Positions 1 to 7,298 of a stretch of 45,389 bases of DNA are shown here, one piece after another. The notes beneath the pieces were generated by a model. It saw only the letters and a program-made list of their open reading frames with translations, ran no database searches and was not told the DNA's origin. Origin of the DNA: an uncultured Eubacteriales bacterium (GTDB taxonomy: Bacteria > Bacillota > Clostridia > Oscillospirales > Oscillospiraceae); the NCBI GenBank assembly GCA_905198835.1, contig CAJKDY010000018.1, forward strand, positions 1 through 45,389, written 5' to 3'. Positions within the stretch are counted from its first letter, which is position 1, and the number at the start of each line of letters is the position of its first letter. Made by a program: the position numbers and the translations under genes.

Positions 1-276
1 AAGGAATGTGGCCAGGAGTTCGTGTTCACCGCCGGTGAGCAGGAGTTCTATGCCGAGCGCGGCTTCCAGAACGAGCCCCAGCGCTGCAAGGCTTGCCGCG
101 ACGCGCGCAAGGCCGCTGCCCGTGGCCCCCGTGAGTACTTCACCGCTACCTGCGCCGCCTGCGGCGGCGAGGCTCGGGTCCCCTTCGAGCCCAAGACCGA
201 CCGCCCCGTGTACTGCTCCGAGTGCTTCGCCAAGATGCGCGAGCAGCAGGACGGCGCCGCTCCTGTTGAGGAGTAA
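1..276 (+). CDS. zinc-ribbon protein, 5'-truncated by the window edge
   Basis: Frame 1 is open from the first base to TAA at 274-276, giving 91 visible residues; the true start lies outside. The visible part begins KECGQEF, the end of a CxxC knuckle, then a stretch rich in Phe, Glu and Gly leading to a second knuckle (RCKACR), which matches the zinc-ribbon family often annotated zf-trcl. A second pair follows (ATCAACG and YCSECF), the CxxC-x17-CxxC repeat. Two treble-clef or ribbon zinc sites are therefore expected. The tail is short and acidic (AAPVEE). It is small, probably cytoplasmic, and likely binds nucleic acid or a protein partner, but the role of the family is not known to me. A strong terminator follows directly. 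Confidence 0.8.
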   Translation, partial: KECGQEFVFTAGEQEFYAERGFQNEPQRCKACRDARKAAARGPREYFTATCAACGGEARVPFEPKTDRPVYCSECFAKMREQQDGAAPVEE

Positions 277-284
277 AAAAGTCG

Positions 285-328
285 AAAAAAGGGCCCCGAT
301 GGCTTAACGCCATCGGGGTCCTTTTTTC
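285..328 (+). terminator. Rho-independent terminator of the zinc-ribbon gene
   Basis: A 13-bp stem pairs 291-303 with 309-321 around a 5-nt loop (one G-T pair) and is followed by a T6 tract at 322-327. It begins 14 nt after the stop codon of the zinc-ribbon gene. Confidence 0.9.
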
Positions 329-522
329 GAGGGGGTGCAGCCCGCCGCGCGCACTCGCTTCGTACCCGCAAGGGGCACGCCGCATCCGTAAGGCTCCTTC
401 GTCGCCAACGGCTGCGCAGCTTCGCACACTTGCGGGCTGAGAGGTATTTTTTCCGACGCGCATGTCGCCGGAAAAAATGATCATGCTGTTTCGCCGCCTG
501 CGGGCGGCGAACTCTGCGAGGC
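329..522. repeat. hairpin-rich intergenic repeat element
   Basis: No gene is visible here. The segment holds nested inverted repeats: CCCGCAAG at 365-372 against CTTGCGGG at 429-436; a TTTTTTCC/GGAAAAAA dyad at 447-477; and a perfect 9-bp hairpin at 490-511 (TTCGCCGCC/GGCGGCGAA). The core at 369-390 recurs almost exactly at 42692-42713, which marks a dispersed repeat. The T-flanked hairpin at 447-477 could also end transcription of the minus-strand CAP-SLH gene. Confidence 0.6.
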
Positions 523-2091
523 TCAGCTGAGGAACCGCTGGAGGATGATAGCCACCTGGGCGCGGGTGGCCGGGCGCTGGGGATTGAGCTTGCGGTCTTC
601 ATCGCCAATGAGAACCTTTTCATCTACAGCCCAGTTGGTGCCCTCGGCGGCCCAGGAGGAGACGCTGTTGCCGTCGGGCATACCGGCCAGGTGGAAGCCG
701 TGGGCGGCGGTGGCGTCATAGCGGAGCTGGGCATAGCGGTAGAGCATGGTGGCCAACTCCTCCAGGGAGATGGGGTTGGCGTAGTTGAGGCCGTCGCTGA
801 TGTGGTTGGTGACGGCCCAGCGGCGGCCCTTCAGGTCCCAGGTCTCGCCGTACAGATAGGGCGTGGTGTCCTCGCCGTCCAGACGGGCCAGCACGGTCAT
901 GACCATGGCCCGGGTCATGGGCGCGTCGGGGGCGAAGCGCCCGCCGCCTACGCCGTTGAAGAGATCCCGCTCTACAGCGAAGCGCACCGCCTCTTCATAC
1001 CAGCTGCCCGGCGCCACGTCGGTAAATACAGTGGACTGAGCGCCGGGGTCAGGAACGCTCTGATCGGGGCCGGAGCTCTCCGGATCGAAAAAGTCCACCT
1101 GATAGGTCAAGGGCACGTCACCACCGTTTTGGTCCTTGAGACCTTGAATGGTGACGGTGTAAGTCCCGGCGTAGGACCCGCCCTCCATATCCGGGCGGAA
1201 GATGATGGCATTGGAAACGCCGTAGTTACCTGTGTTCAGGCCAAAGTACGCGCCAGTGTCGGAGGGAGCGTACACACCGGTGTGGTCAAAGCTCCAGCTT
1301 CGGCCGCCCCCGGAGAGGGTGACGGTCAGGGCCTCGTAGTCGGGCACGGCGTATTTGTCCGGGTTCACCGTCACGCTCCAGGCCTGGTCGCCGGCAAAGA
1401 GACTGGCGGGGAAGTTACCCGAGGCGGGCCAGGCGATAAAGTCGTAGTCCTGGGCGGGGGCGGAGCGGTCAAAGGCCCAAAGCGTGGCAAAGTGATAGGG
1501 GGTAGCGCCATAGGTGTAGCGGCTGGGGGCAAAGCCCAGACCGGTCTTGGCCATGGTGGGATTGAGCATCCACCGGCGGTGGCCCAGCATGGGGACGTTG
1601 GCGGCGTCGGAGTCGTCAAAAAAGGCTTCCACCGCCTGGGGCAGCGTGGCCCCGGAGCCCTGGTAGATGTTGCAGCGGGAGGTGGCGCTGTGGGCCCAGC
1701 CGTAGAACTCGTCGTCCATGTCGGCGGGCTGGTCGGGGTGGTGGGAGAGCTGGCCTGTGGCCGCCAACAGCACCGCGCCATACTGGCTCTGGCGATCGAG
1801 CTCGCTATCCAGGCTCACGCTGCCCAGGCCCGCCAGCCGCCGCAGGGCGTTGAAGCGGCCGAGAGCGGTATTCAACGCCGCGTCGCTGACCTGACCTAGG
1901 GCGTAAGGCGCCTGGGTGGAGGGGTCCTGGGCCATATTGGAGCCGGCAAAGCCCAGAGGAGCGTCCCGCAAAAGCTGGGTGATCTCAGTCTGGGACAGCT
2001 TGGGAAGGCTCGTCAGGCCGCTGTCCGCCGCCAGGGCGGGGCAGAGGAGAAGACACAGACAGGCCAGCCCAGCCAGCAGATACTTTTTCAC
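523..2091 (-). CDS. secreted CAP-domain protein with C-terminal SLH repeats
   Basis: This encodes about 522 residues. An N-terminal signal peptide (KKYLLAGLACLCLLL, cleavage near ALAADS) is followed by a CAP/SCP (CRISP-like) domain at about residues 75-185, with the family-like blocks LSHHPD and GHRRWMLNP. A beta-rich linker region follows, and S-layer homology repeats cover about 355-522 (FTDVAPGSWYEEAV, then two weaker repeats ending RATRAQVAIILQRF). SLH repeats anchor proteins to pyruvylated secondary wall polymers, so this is a surface protein; the CAP activity is unknown. GTG at 2089-2091 is preferred because AAAGGA then sits 8 nt upstream. ATG at 2098-2100 is the alternative but touches the Shine-Dalgarno sequence. 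It is separated from guaB upstream by a terminator lying in its own leader. Confidence 0.85.
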   Translation of the reverse strand: MKKYLLAGLACLCLLLCPALAADSGLTSLPKLSQTEITQLLRDAPLGFAGSNMAQDPSTQAPYALGQVSDAALNTALGRFNALRRLAGLGSVSLDSELDRQSQYGAVLLAATGQLSHHPDQPADMDDEFYGWAHSATSRCNIYQGSGATLPQAVEAFFDDSDAANVPMLGHRRWMLNPTMAKTGLGFAPSRYTYGATPYHFATLWAFDRSAPAQDYDFIAWPASGNFPASLFAGDQAWSVTVNPDKYAVPDYEALTVTLSGGGRSWSFDHTGVYAPSDTGAYFGLNTGNYGVSNAIIFRPDMEGGSYAGTYTVTIQGLKDQNGGDVPLTYQVDFFDPESSGPDQSVPDPGAQSTVFTDVAPGSWYEEAVRFAVERDLFNGVGGGRFAPDAPMTRAMVMTVLARLDGEDTTPYLYGETWDLKGRRWAVTNHISDGLNYANPISLEELATMLYRYAQLRYDATAAHGFHLAGMPDGNSVSSWAAEGTNWAVDEKVLIGDEDRKLNPQRPATRAQVAIILQRFLS

Positions 2092-2106
2092 AGGGATCAT
2101 CCTTTC

Positions 2107-2137
2107 AAAAAAGCGCCCCGAAATGGGGCGCTTTTTG
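2107..2137 (-). terminator. terminator between guaB and the CAP-SLH gene
   Basis: AAGCGCCCC at 2111-2119 pairs with GGGGCGCTT at 2125-2133 around a 5-nt loop. Read on the minus strand it ends in TTTTTT, and the Shine-Dalgarno sequence of the CAP-SLH gene follows immediately. It ends guaB transcription and may also act as an attenuator for the surface-protein gene. Confidence 0.8.
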
Positions 2138-2158
2138 TGGCAGTGAAGTTCGCGTGAG

Positions 2159-2284
2159 GCGAGCTTTGCCCGCCCGAGCATTATTAGGGACCCACCGAGA
2201 GGTGGGACGCGCCAGTAGGCGCGTAAATTCGGAGCGAAGCGGAGAATTTGCGCAGGGCGAGCTTTGCCCGCCCGAGCATTATTA
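2159..2284. repeat. 28-bp direct repeats flanking three tandem hairpins
   Basis: The same 28 bases occur at 2159-2186 and 2257-2284 (starting GCGAGCTTTGCCCG). Between them lie three consecutive perfect palindromes: CCCACC/GGTGGG at about 2194-2209, ACGCGCC/GGCGCGT at about 2208-2225, and AAATTC/GAATTT at about 2225-2249. The second copy overlaps the guaB stop codon. This looks like a small intergenic repeat of the REP/MITE type; no coding potential was found. Confidence 0.75.
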
Positions 2285-3739
2285 TTGCGAGATCGTATAG
2301 TTGGGTGCTTCCTTGGTGATGTTCACGTCGTGAGGGTGGCTCTCCTTGAGGCCGGCGGCGGTGATCTGGATGAAGCGGGCCTTCTGGCGCAACTCGTCGA
2401 TGGTGCCGCAGCCGCAGTAGCCCATACCGGCCCGGAGACCGCCCATGAGCTGGAAGATGGTGTCGGACACGGTGCCCTTGTAGGGGACCCGGCCCTCCAC
2501 GCCCTCGGGGACCAGCTTCTTGTTGCCCTGCTGGAAGTAGCGGTCCTTGGAGCCCTGAGCCATAGCGCCCAAAGAGCCCATGCCGCGGTAGACCTTGAAC
2601 TGACGGCCCTGGAAGACCTCGGTATCGCCGGGGGATTCCTCGCAGCCGGCCAGCAGGGAGCCCAGCATCACCACGTTGCCGCCGGCGGCGATGGCCTTGG
2701 CCAGGTCGCCGGAGAACTTGATGCCGCCGTCGGCGATGATGGGCACGTCGTACTCGGCGGCCACCTGGGCGGCGTCATAGATGGCGGTGACCTGGGGCAC
2801 GCCGATGCCGGCCACCACGCGGGTGGTGCAGATGGAGCCGGGACCGATGCCGATCTTCACGCAGTCAGCGCCCGCTTCGATGAGGGCGCGGGTGCCCTCG
2901 GCAGTGGCCACGTTTCCGGCGATGAGCTGCACGTCGGGATAGAGGGCCTTAATGCGGCGGACGCACTCAATGATATTGTGGCTGTGGCCGTGGGCGGAGT
3001 CCAGGCACAAAACGTCCGCTCCGGCGTCCACCAGGGCCTTCACTCGGTCCAGCACATCGGCGGTGACGCCGATGGCGGCGCCCACCATCAGCCGGCCCTT
3101 GGCGTCCCGGGCGGAGTTGGGGTAGACCTGGGCCTTTTCGATGTCCTTGATGGTGATCAGGCCCTTGAGGTGCATCTCGCTATCCACGATGGGCAGCTTT
3201 TCGATCTTGTGGGCGCGCAGGATCTCCCGGGCCTCTTCCAGGGTGGTGCCCTCGGGAGCGGTGACTAGGTTATCCCGGGTCATGACGTTGTCGATGAGCT
3301 GGGTCATGTCGGATTCAAACTTCATGTCCCGGTTGGTAATGATACCGATGAGCTTGCCGTTGTCGCAGATGGGCACGCCGGAGATGCGGTATTTGGCCAT
3401 CAGCTCGTCGGCCTCGGCCAGGGTGTGGCCGGGAGCCAGCCAGAAGGGGTTGGTGATGACGCCGTTCTCGCTACGCTTGACCATATCCACCTGCTCGGCC
3501 TGAGCGCCAATGGACATATTCTTATGAATGATGCCGATGCCGCCCTCCCGGGCCACGGCAATGGCCATGCGGGACTCGGTGACGGTGTCCATAGCGGCGC
3601 TCATCAGCGGGATGTTCAGGGTGATCTTCTTGGTCAAACGGGTCCTCAGATCGATGTCGGCGGGAAGGACGCTGCTCTCGGCGGGGATGAGCAGAACGTC
3701 GTCAAAGGTCAGGCCCTGCTTGCCGAATTTATCAGCCAT
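2282..3739 (-). CDS. guaB: IMP dehydrogenase
   Basis: A 485-residue, full-length IMPDH, which oxidises IMP to XMP with NAD+, the committed step of guanine nucleotide synthesis. The N-terminus (GLTFDDVLLIPAES) and the first half of the TIM barrel are interrupted by a pair of CBS domains at about residues 95-200. The catalytic loop is GIGPGSICTTR, with the cysteine that forms the E-XMP intermediate; the flap and the GGLRAGMGYCG segment follow. ATG at 3737-3739 is preceded by GGAGCG. It has its own promoter, whose -35 box overlaps the stop codon of the upstream thioesterase gene, and ends at the terminator at 2107-2137. The leader is only some 30 nt, so there is no room for a purine riboswitch. 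Confidence 0.98.
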   Translation of the reverse strand: MADKFGKQGLTFDDVLLIPAESSVLPADIDLRTRLTKKITLNIPLMSAAMDTVTESRMAIAVAREGGIGIIHKNMSIGAQAEQVDMVKRSENGVITNPFWLAPGHTLAEADELMAKYRISGVPICDNGKLIGIITNRDMKFESDMTQLIDNVMTRDNLVTAPEGTTLEEAREILRAHKIEKLPIVDSEMHLKGLITIKDIEKAQVYPNSARDAKGRLMVGAAIGVTADVLDRVKALVDAGADVLCLDSAHGHSHNIIECVRRIKALYPDVQLIAGNVATAEGTRALIEAGADCVKIGIGPGSICTTRVVAGIGVPQVTAIYDAAQVAAEYDVPIIADGGIKFSGDLAKAIAAGGNVVMLGSLLAGCEESPGDTEVFQGRQFKVYRGMGSLGAMAQGSKDRYFQQGNKKLVPEGVEGRVPYKGTVSDTIFQLMGGLRAGMGYCGCGTIDELRQKARFIQITAAGLKESHPHDVNITKEAPNYTISQ

Positions 3740-3772
3740 AATAGATCGCTCCTTTATTGTAAAATTTTTTCT

Positions 3773-3801
3773 ATTCTACTGTGGCGCGGAGGAAAAGTCA
3801 A
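3773..3801 (-). promoter_or_regulatory. guaB promoter
   Basis: On the minus strand TTGACT (3796-3801) and TAGAAT (3773-3778) are separated by exactly 17 bp. The -35 hexamer contains the stop codon of the thioesterase gene (3798-3800). Confidence 0.75.
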
Positions 3802-4535
3802 GGAAAACTTTCGCCTGTGACGGCGTAGCCGTGGAAGCGGTGAACGCCGCCTGGGTCCCGGCCCAGCACATGGCGCTGTCCGTCCGTCTCGCCCACCAGC
3901 AGTTCCAGGGTCTCACCGGCCTTGCACTCTTGGAGGTAGGAGATGTAAAACTCCTTGACGAAGGTGCCCGGTGGGGCTTTGTGCAGCTCCAGCGCGTCAC
4001 AGAGAAAGTCGGCGTAGCGGGTGTTGTTGACGTGACCGTTGCCGTCTGTCTCGCTGTAATAGAGCAAACGCTTGCCCGCCGGCGTGAGGGCGGCAGGCAG
4101 CTTGGCCTTGGGAAGCTTGGTGGCGCGAATGAGCGCGCCGCCGTCGGTGCCCGCGAACTCTGGAAAGTGGTCGGGCCGGGTCATGGCGTGGGTCTGGAGG
4201 TCCACCAGCACCCAGATGGAGAGGGCTTGGCCTATGCTTTGGCCGTCCACGCTCAGCTCGAAGTCCCGGTACATCAGGGGCTTTTCCCCGCCCCGGTGCC
4301 AGGTCTGAATGGTGAGGACGTCGCCCCAACGAAGGGGCCTTGTCAGGGTAAAGGCGGTGCGGACCACCATCCAGCAGTGGCCATGCTTTTGGATCATCTC
4401 GGGATTGGTAGCGCCATATTGTCCCGCGGCCAGACCTGCCGCGTCCTGCAGGTAGCCCAGCAGAGCCGAGGCCTTGCAATGGTCAAAGCAGTCCAGGTCC
4501 ATGGTGCTGATCTCATAGGCCTTTTCAAAATACAA
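3798..4535 (-). CDS. acyl-ACP thioesterase, FatA/FatB type
   Basis: A 245-residue protein of the bacterial acyl-ACP thioesterase family (double hotdog fold), which releases free fatty acids from acyl carrier protein in the cytoplasm. The first hotdog carries the WMVVRTAFTLTRPLRWGDVLTIQTW block. The second has YYSETDGNGHVNNTRYADFLCDAL, containing the D-x-N-x-H-V-N-N-x-x-Y signature of the active site. TTG at 4533-4535 is the only in-frame start near the AAGAAGGG ribosome binding site. It is transcribed towards guaB, whose promoter sits in its last codons. The typical length (about 240-250) and motifs leave little doubt about the family; chain-length specificity cannot be read. Confidence 0.92.
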   Translation of the reverse strand: MYFEKAYEISTMDLDCFDHCKASALLGYLQDAAGLAAGQYGATNPEMIQKHGHCWMVVRTAFTLTRPLRWGDVLTIQTWHRGGEKPLMYRDFELSVDGQSIGQALSIWVLVDLQTHAMTRPDHFPEFAGTDGGALIRATKLPKAKLPAALTPAGKRLLYYSETDGNGHVNNTRYADFLCDALELHKAPPGTFVKEFYISYLQECKAGETLELLVGETDGQRHVLGRDPGGVHRFHGYAVTGESFP

Positions 4536-4571
4536 GAGGAACCCTTCTTATCCCTGTGAAGTAGTAAGACC

Positions 4572-4600
4572 ATTATAACGCAATTTCCCGAAAAAGGGAA
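4572..4600 (-). promoter_or_regulatory. probable promoter of the thioesterase gene
   Basis: A perfect TATAAT on the minus strand (4572-4577) lies 17 bp from a weak TTCCCT -35. The leader to the TTG start is about 30 nt. Confidence 0.5.
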
Positions 4601-4614
4601 GAGGAAGCGTAACA

Positions 4615-4644
4615 AAAAAGAGACGGTTCAAACCGTCTCTTTTG
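4615..4644 (-). terminator. terminator of the C39-like peptidase gene
   Basis: AAAAGAGACGGTT at 4617-4629 pairs perfectly with AACCGTCTCTTTT at 4630-4642 or so, with T-rich sequence on both sides. It begins a few bases past the stop codon at 4649 on the minus strand. Confidence 0.85.
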
Positions 4645-4648
4645 TCAG

Positions 4649-5716
4649 TCATTGAGCAACCCCGGTCTCAATGTAGGTGCCCCGCTCCGCGCTCCAGTCC
4701 ACGTGGAAGCCCAGGGCGTCGCCCAGGTCACGGAGCTTATAGTAAATGTGGCTGTTTCCGTTGTAGTCGGTGACGGCGATGGAGTCCAGATCTCGGAGCT
4801 GACCATCGACGCGGGTATCGGGTCCCGCTGTGACCGGGACGATGGGTGGGAAGTTTTCCCAGGAGCCGCAACCGTCATAGGGATAGGCTACCTGGGGGAA
4901 GAGCAGGACCTCGGGGCCAATGCCCACATCAAACTGACCGGCGGTGGATTTCAAAGCGGCGGCCAGGTCGGTGATGTTGACGTAGCAGGTCTCGTTGGCG
5001 GCGTCGTCCACCACCACATAGGTCTGGAAGGCGACCTTGGCGCCGTTGATGTCGATGTCCTGAGAGGACATCCAGGCCACAGAAGCCTTCGGGGTCTGAA
5101 TGTCCTCCAAGGCCTCTTCAACAGGCATGGTGCCCGCGCCGCTGGAGAGACCGCCGGATATGTACCAAAGCTGGGTGATGCGGCCCAGGACCGTGTCCTG
5201 GTCGCCGCCCTTGATGGAGCTTTGCACCAGAGGCGCCCGGCCCGCGAAGTAGTAGGGGGCGGGATCGCAGCAGTAGAAGGTGCCGGTCTCGGCGTCATAG
5301 TCGGTCAAAAGCACCGCATGGGGCTGGCCGGAGGCGTAGGCCACGATGCCCTCGGGATGGGCCGCCAACAGCTCGATCAGGGCGGCTCGCTTGCTCTCCA
5401 GAGAGCTGCCGGCCCAACCGCTGGCCTTGCGCATGACGGACACGCTCAGACCGTGATAGGAGAAGTTCCAGGCCAGACCGCCGGTCCAGGCCGCACGGCG
5501 GACGGAGCTTTCGGTGATGTCGGCCCAGTCGGCGTCGCCGTCCAAAATGGCCCGGCGGCGGAGCATCATGGTGGCCGAGGCCAGGGTGCAGGTGGAGCGG
5601 GTCTGCTGGGTGAGGAAAACGCTGGGGTCGTCCACGCTGACAGCGGCCGCCGTCACAGGCAACAGCCCGGCGAACAGGACCAGGACCAGCGCGAGGGCCA
5701 GTAACCGTTTTTTCAT
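4649..5716 (-). CDS. secreted C39-like cysteine peptidase with copper-amine-oxidase-like tail
   Basis: 355 residues starting MKKRLLALALVLVLF, a clear signal peptide cleaved near residue 25; GGAGAAG precedes this ATG (5714-5716). The body resembles the peptidase C39-like group: Cys43 in TRSTCTLASATMM, His133 in SGQPHAVLLTDYD and Asp151 in FYCCDPAPYYF form a plausible papain-type triad. The C-terminal 40 residues (YYKLRDLGDALGFHVDWSAE) match the stalk domain called copper amine oxidase N-terminal-like, common on clostridial surface proteins. It is exported; the substrate is unknown. It is divergent from spoVAD and has its own promoter with a palindromic leader. Confidence 0.8.
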   Translation of the reverse strand: MKKRLLALALVLVLFAGLLPVTAAAVSVDDPSVFLTQQTRSTCTLASATMMLRRRAILDGDADWADITESSVRRAAWTGGLAWNFSYHGLSVSVMRKASGWAGSSLESKRAALIELLAAHPEGIVAYASGQPHAVLLTDYDAETGTFYCCDPAPYYFAGRAPLVQSSIKGGDQDTVLGRITQLWYISGGLSSGAGTMPVEEALEDIQTPKASVAWMSSQDIDINGAKVAFQTYVVVDDAANETCYVNITDLAAALKSTAGQFDVGIGPEVLLFPQVAYPYDGCGSWENFPPIVPVTAGPDTRVDGQLRDLDSIAVTDYNGNSHIYYKLRDLGDALGFHVDWSAERGTYIETGVAQ

Positions 5717-5728
5717 TCCCGCTTCTCC

Positions 5729-5758
5729 TTTGTAACAAATTTGTTTCCGATTTGTAAC
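5729..5758 (-). promoter_or_regulatory. palindrome and direct repeats in the peptidase leader
   Basis: AACAAATTTGTT at 5734-5745 is a perfect 12-bp palindrome. The octamer TTTGTAAC occurs at 5729-5736 and 5751-5758, 22 bp apart, about two helical turns. The block sits between the promoter and the ribosome binding site and looks like a protein binding site. Confidence 0.45.
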
Positions 5759-5775
5759 CGGAAAATTCGACATTT

Positions 5776-5804
5776 ATTCTACCATGACTTGCCGAGAATT
5801 GCAA
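5776..5804 (-). promoter_or_regulatory. promoter of the C39-like peptidase gene
   Basis: Minus-strand TTGCAA (5799-5804) and TAGAAT (5776-5781) are spaced 17 bp. Confidence 0.65.
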
Positions 5805-5878
5805 GAGGGAATTTCCATTTTGCGCATATTTTTTATCGGAGTGGACAGCCTAAGGCCAAAGAAAAAGGAGTTGAGCCC

Positions 5879-6886
5879 ATGGCAAAACGTCTTGGCCGCC
5901 AGACAGTGGCCTTGGAAAGCCCGGTCCACATCGTCGCCCACGCCGCCGTCGGCGGTAAAAAAGAGGCGGAAGGCCCGCTGAAGCGGTACTTCGACCATCT
6001 GAGCCAGGATGATACCTTTGGCGAAAAGAGCTGGGAAAAGGCGGAGTGCCAGATGCAGAAGCTGGCGCTGCAGATCGCGCTGGAAAAGTGGGAGAAGGAC
6101 GCCCAGTGCCTGGACTACCTGCTGGCGGGGGACCTTTTGAACCAGTGCATCAGCTCCTCCTTCGCCGCCCGGGAGACCCAGGTGCCCTTTTGGGGTCTCT
6201 ACGGCGCTTGCTCTACCATGGGCGAGTCCATTGCCCTGGCCGCTTTGCTCATCGACTCCGGCGCGGCCCGGACGGCGGCGGCGGTGACCTCGTCCCACTT
6301 CTGCACCGCCGAGCGGCAATACCGCACCCCCCTGGCCTATGGAGGCCAGCGCACCCCCACCGCCCAGTGGACGGCCACCGCTTCTGGCTGCGCCATTCTG
6401 GCCAAGGAGGGCCGGGGGCCGAAAATTACCCATGTGACCACCGGCAAGATCGTAGATAAGGGCATCAAGGACGCCAACAACATGGGGGCCGCTATGGCCC
6501 CCGCTGCGGCGGACACCCTACTGGCCCATTTTAAGGAGACGGGCCGGGACCCCAGCTATTACGACCTGGTGGCAACCGGCGACCTGGGAGCCCTGGGCCG
6601 GGAGATCCTGCTGGAGTTGACCGGGGAGGAGGGGCTGGACCTCACCGGCTGCCACAATGACTGTGGGCTGCTGCTCTACGACGCCCAGAAGCAGGATGTC
6701 CACTGTGGCGGCTCCGGCTGCGGCTGCGCGGGCAGCGTCCTCAACGGCTATCTCCTGCGGCAGATGGCGGAGGGAACTTTGAGGCGCATCCTCTTTTGCC
6801 CCACGGGGGCGCTTTTGAGCCCCACATCCAGCCAACAGGGCGAGAGCATCCCCTCCATCGCCCATGCCGTCAGTATCGAGGTGTAA
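5879..6886 (+). CDS. spoVAD: stage V sporulation protein AD
   Basis: 335 residues with the thiolase-like fold of SpoVAD, the soluble dipicolinate-binding component of the SpoVA channel that loads Ca-DPA into the forespore and releases it in germination. It shows the family's Cys111 in LYGACSTMGESIALAALL, the SHFCTAERQYRTPLAYGGQRTPTAQWT-type segment, and the C-terminal GGSGCGCAGSVLNGY region. ATG at 5879 follows AAAAAGGAG with 7 nt spacing; a longer open frame upstream has no Shine-Dalgarno sequence. spoVAE follows after 4 nt. SpoVAC, which normally precedes AD, is not encoded here: the upstream gene is the oppositely oriented peptidase. I could not identify a convincing sigma-G promoter. Confidence 0.96.
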   Translation: MAKRLGRQTVALESPVHIVAHAAVGGKKEAEGPLKRYFDHLSQDDTFGEKSWEKAECQMQKLALQIALEKWEKDAQCLDYLLAGDLLNQCISSSFAARETQVPFWGLYGACSTMGESIALAALLIDSGAARTAAAVTSSHFCTAERQYRTPLAYGGQRTPTAQWTATASGCAILAKEGRGPKITHVTTGKIVDKGIKDANNMGAAMAPAAADTLLAHFKETGRDPSYYDLVATGDLGALGREILLELTGEEGLDLTGCHNDCGLLLYDAQKQDVHCGGSGCGCAGSVLNGYLLRQMAEGTLRRILFCPTGALLSPTSSQQGESIPSIAHAVSIEV

Positions 6887-6890
6887 CGCT

Positions 6891-7244
6891 ATGGAATATG
6901 TAAAGGCCTTTCTCTGCGGCGGTGTGCTGTGTATCATCGGCCAGCTGCTTATCGACAAGACCAAGCTCACCCCTGCCCGCATTTTGACCACATATGTAGT
7001 TAGCGGCGTACTCCTCACCGCCGTGGGGCTCTACCCCAAGCTGGTGGAGTGGTGCGGCGCGGGGGCCACGGTGCCGTTGACGGGCTTTGGCTATACCCTG
7101 GCCAAGGGCGTGGCCCGGGCGGTGGCCGACAAAAACTGGCTGGGCGTCTTTACCGGCGGCGCCGCGGCCACCGCCGGAGGCGTCGCCGCCGCCATTTTCT
7201 TCGCTTTGCTGGTGGCCCTGATCTTTAAGCCCAAGAGCAAATAA
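6891..7244 (+). CDS. spoVAE: stage V sporulation protein AE
   Basis: 117 residues, mostly hydrophobic, with about three membrane segments (YVKAFLCGGVLCIIGQLLI; ILTTYVVSGVLLTAVGLY; TAGGVAAAIFFALLVALIF) and the SpoVAE-typical VPLTGFGYTLAKG loop. With SpoVAC it forms the membrane part of the Ca-DPA channel in the inner spore membrane. Its ATG lies 4 nt after the spoVAD stop, so translation is probably coupled. A strong hairpin terminator follows within 10 nt. Confidence 0.95.
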   Translation: MEYVKAFLCGGVLCIIGQLLIDKTKLTPARILTTYVVSGVLLTAVGLYPKLVEWCGAGATVPLTGFGYTLAKGVARAVADKNWLGVFTGGAAATAGGVAAAIFFALLVALIFKPKSK

Positions 7245-7253
7245 AGATACAAA

Positions 7254-7290
7254 AACAGCGCTTCAGGCATGAGCCTGAAGCGCTGTTTTC
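7254..7290. terminator. bidirectional terminator between spoVAE and the Fn3-like gene
   Basis: A 15-bp perfect stem (7254-7268 with 7273-7287) around a 4-nt loop with A-rich and T-rich flanks serves convergent genes. Its central 26 nt (7258-7283) occur as an exact reverse complement at 8531-8556. Confidence 0.9.
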
Positions 7291-7298
7291 CTTTGCCT

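Noticed and set aside
3740..3772. Possible purine riboswitch before guaB
   Set aside because: The leader from the promoter to the start is about 30 nt, too short for an aptamer.
5717..5773. Longer N-terminus for the C39-like peptidase
   Set aside because: The extra codons run through the palindromic leader, and the internal ATG has GGAGAAG and starts the signal peptide.
5741..5878. Longer N-terminus for SpoVAD
   Set aside because: No ribosome binding site upstream; AAAAAGGAG fits the ATG at 5879 and the resulting length matches the family.
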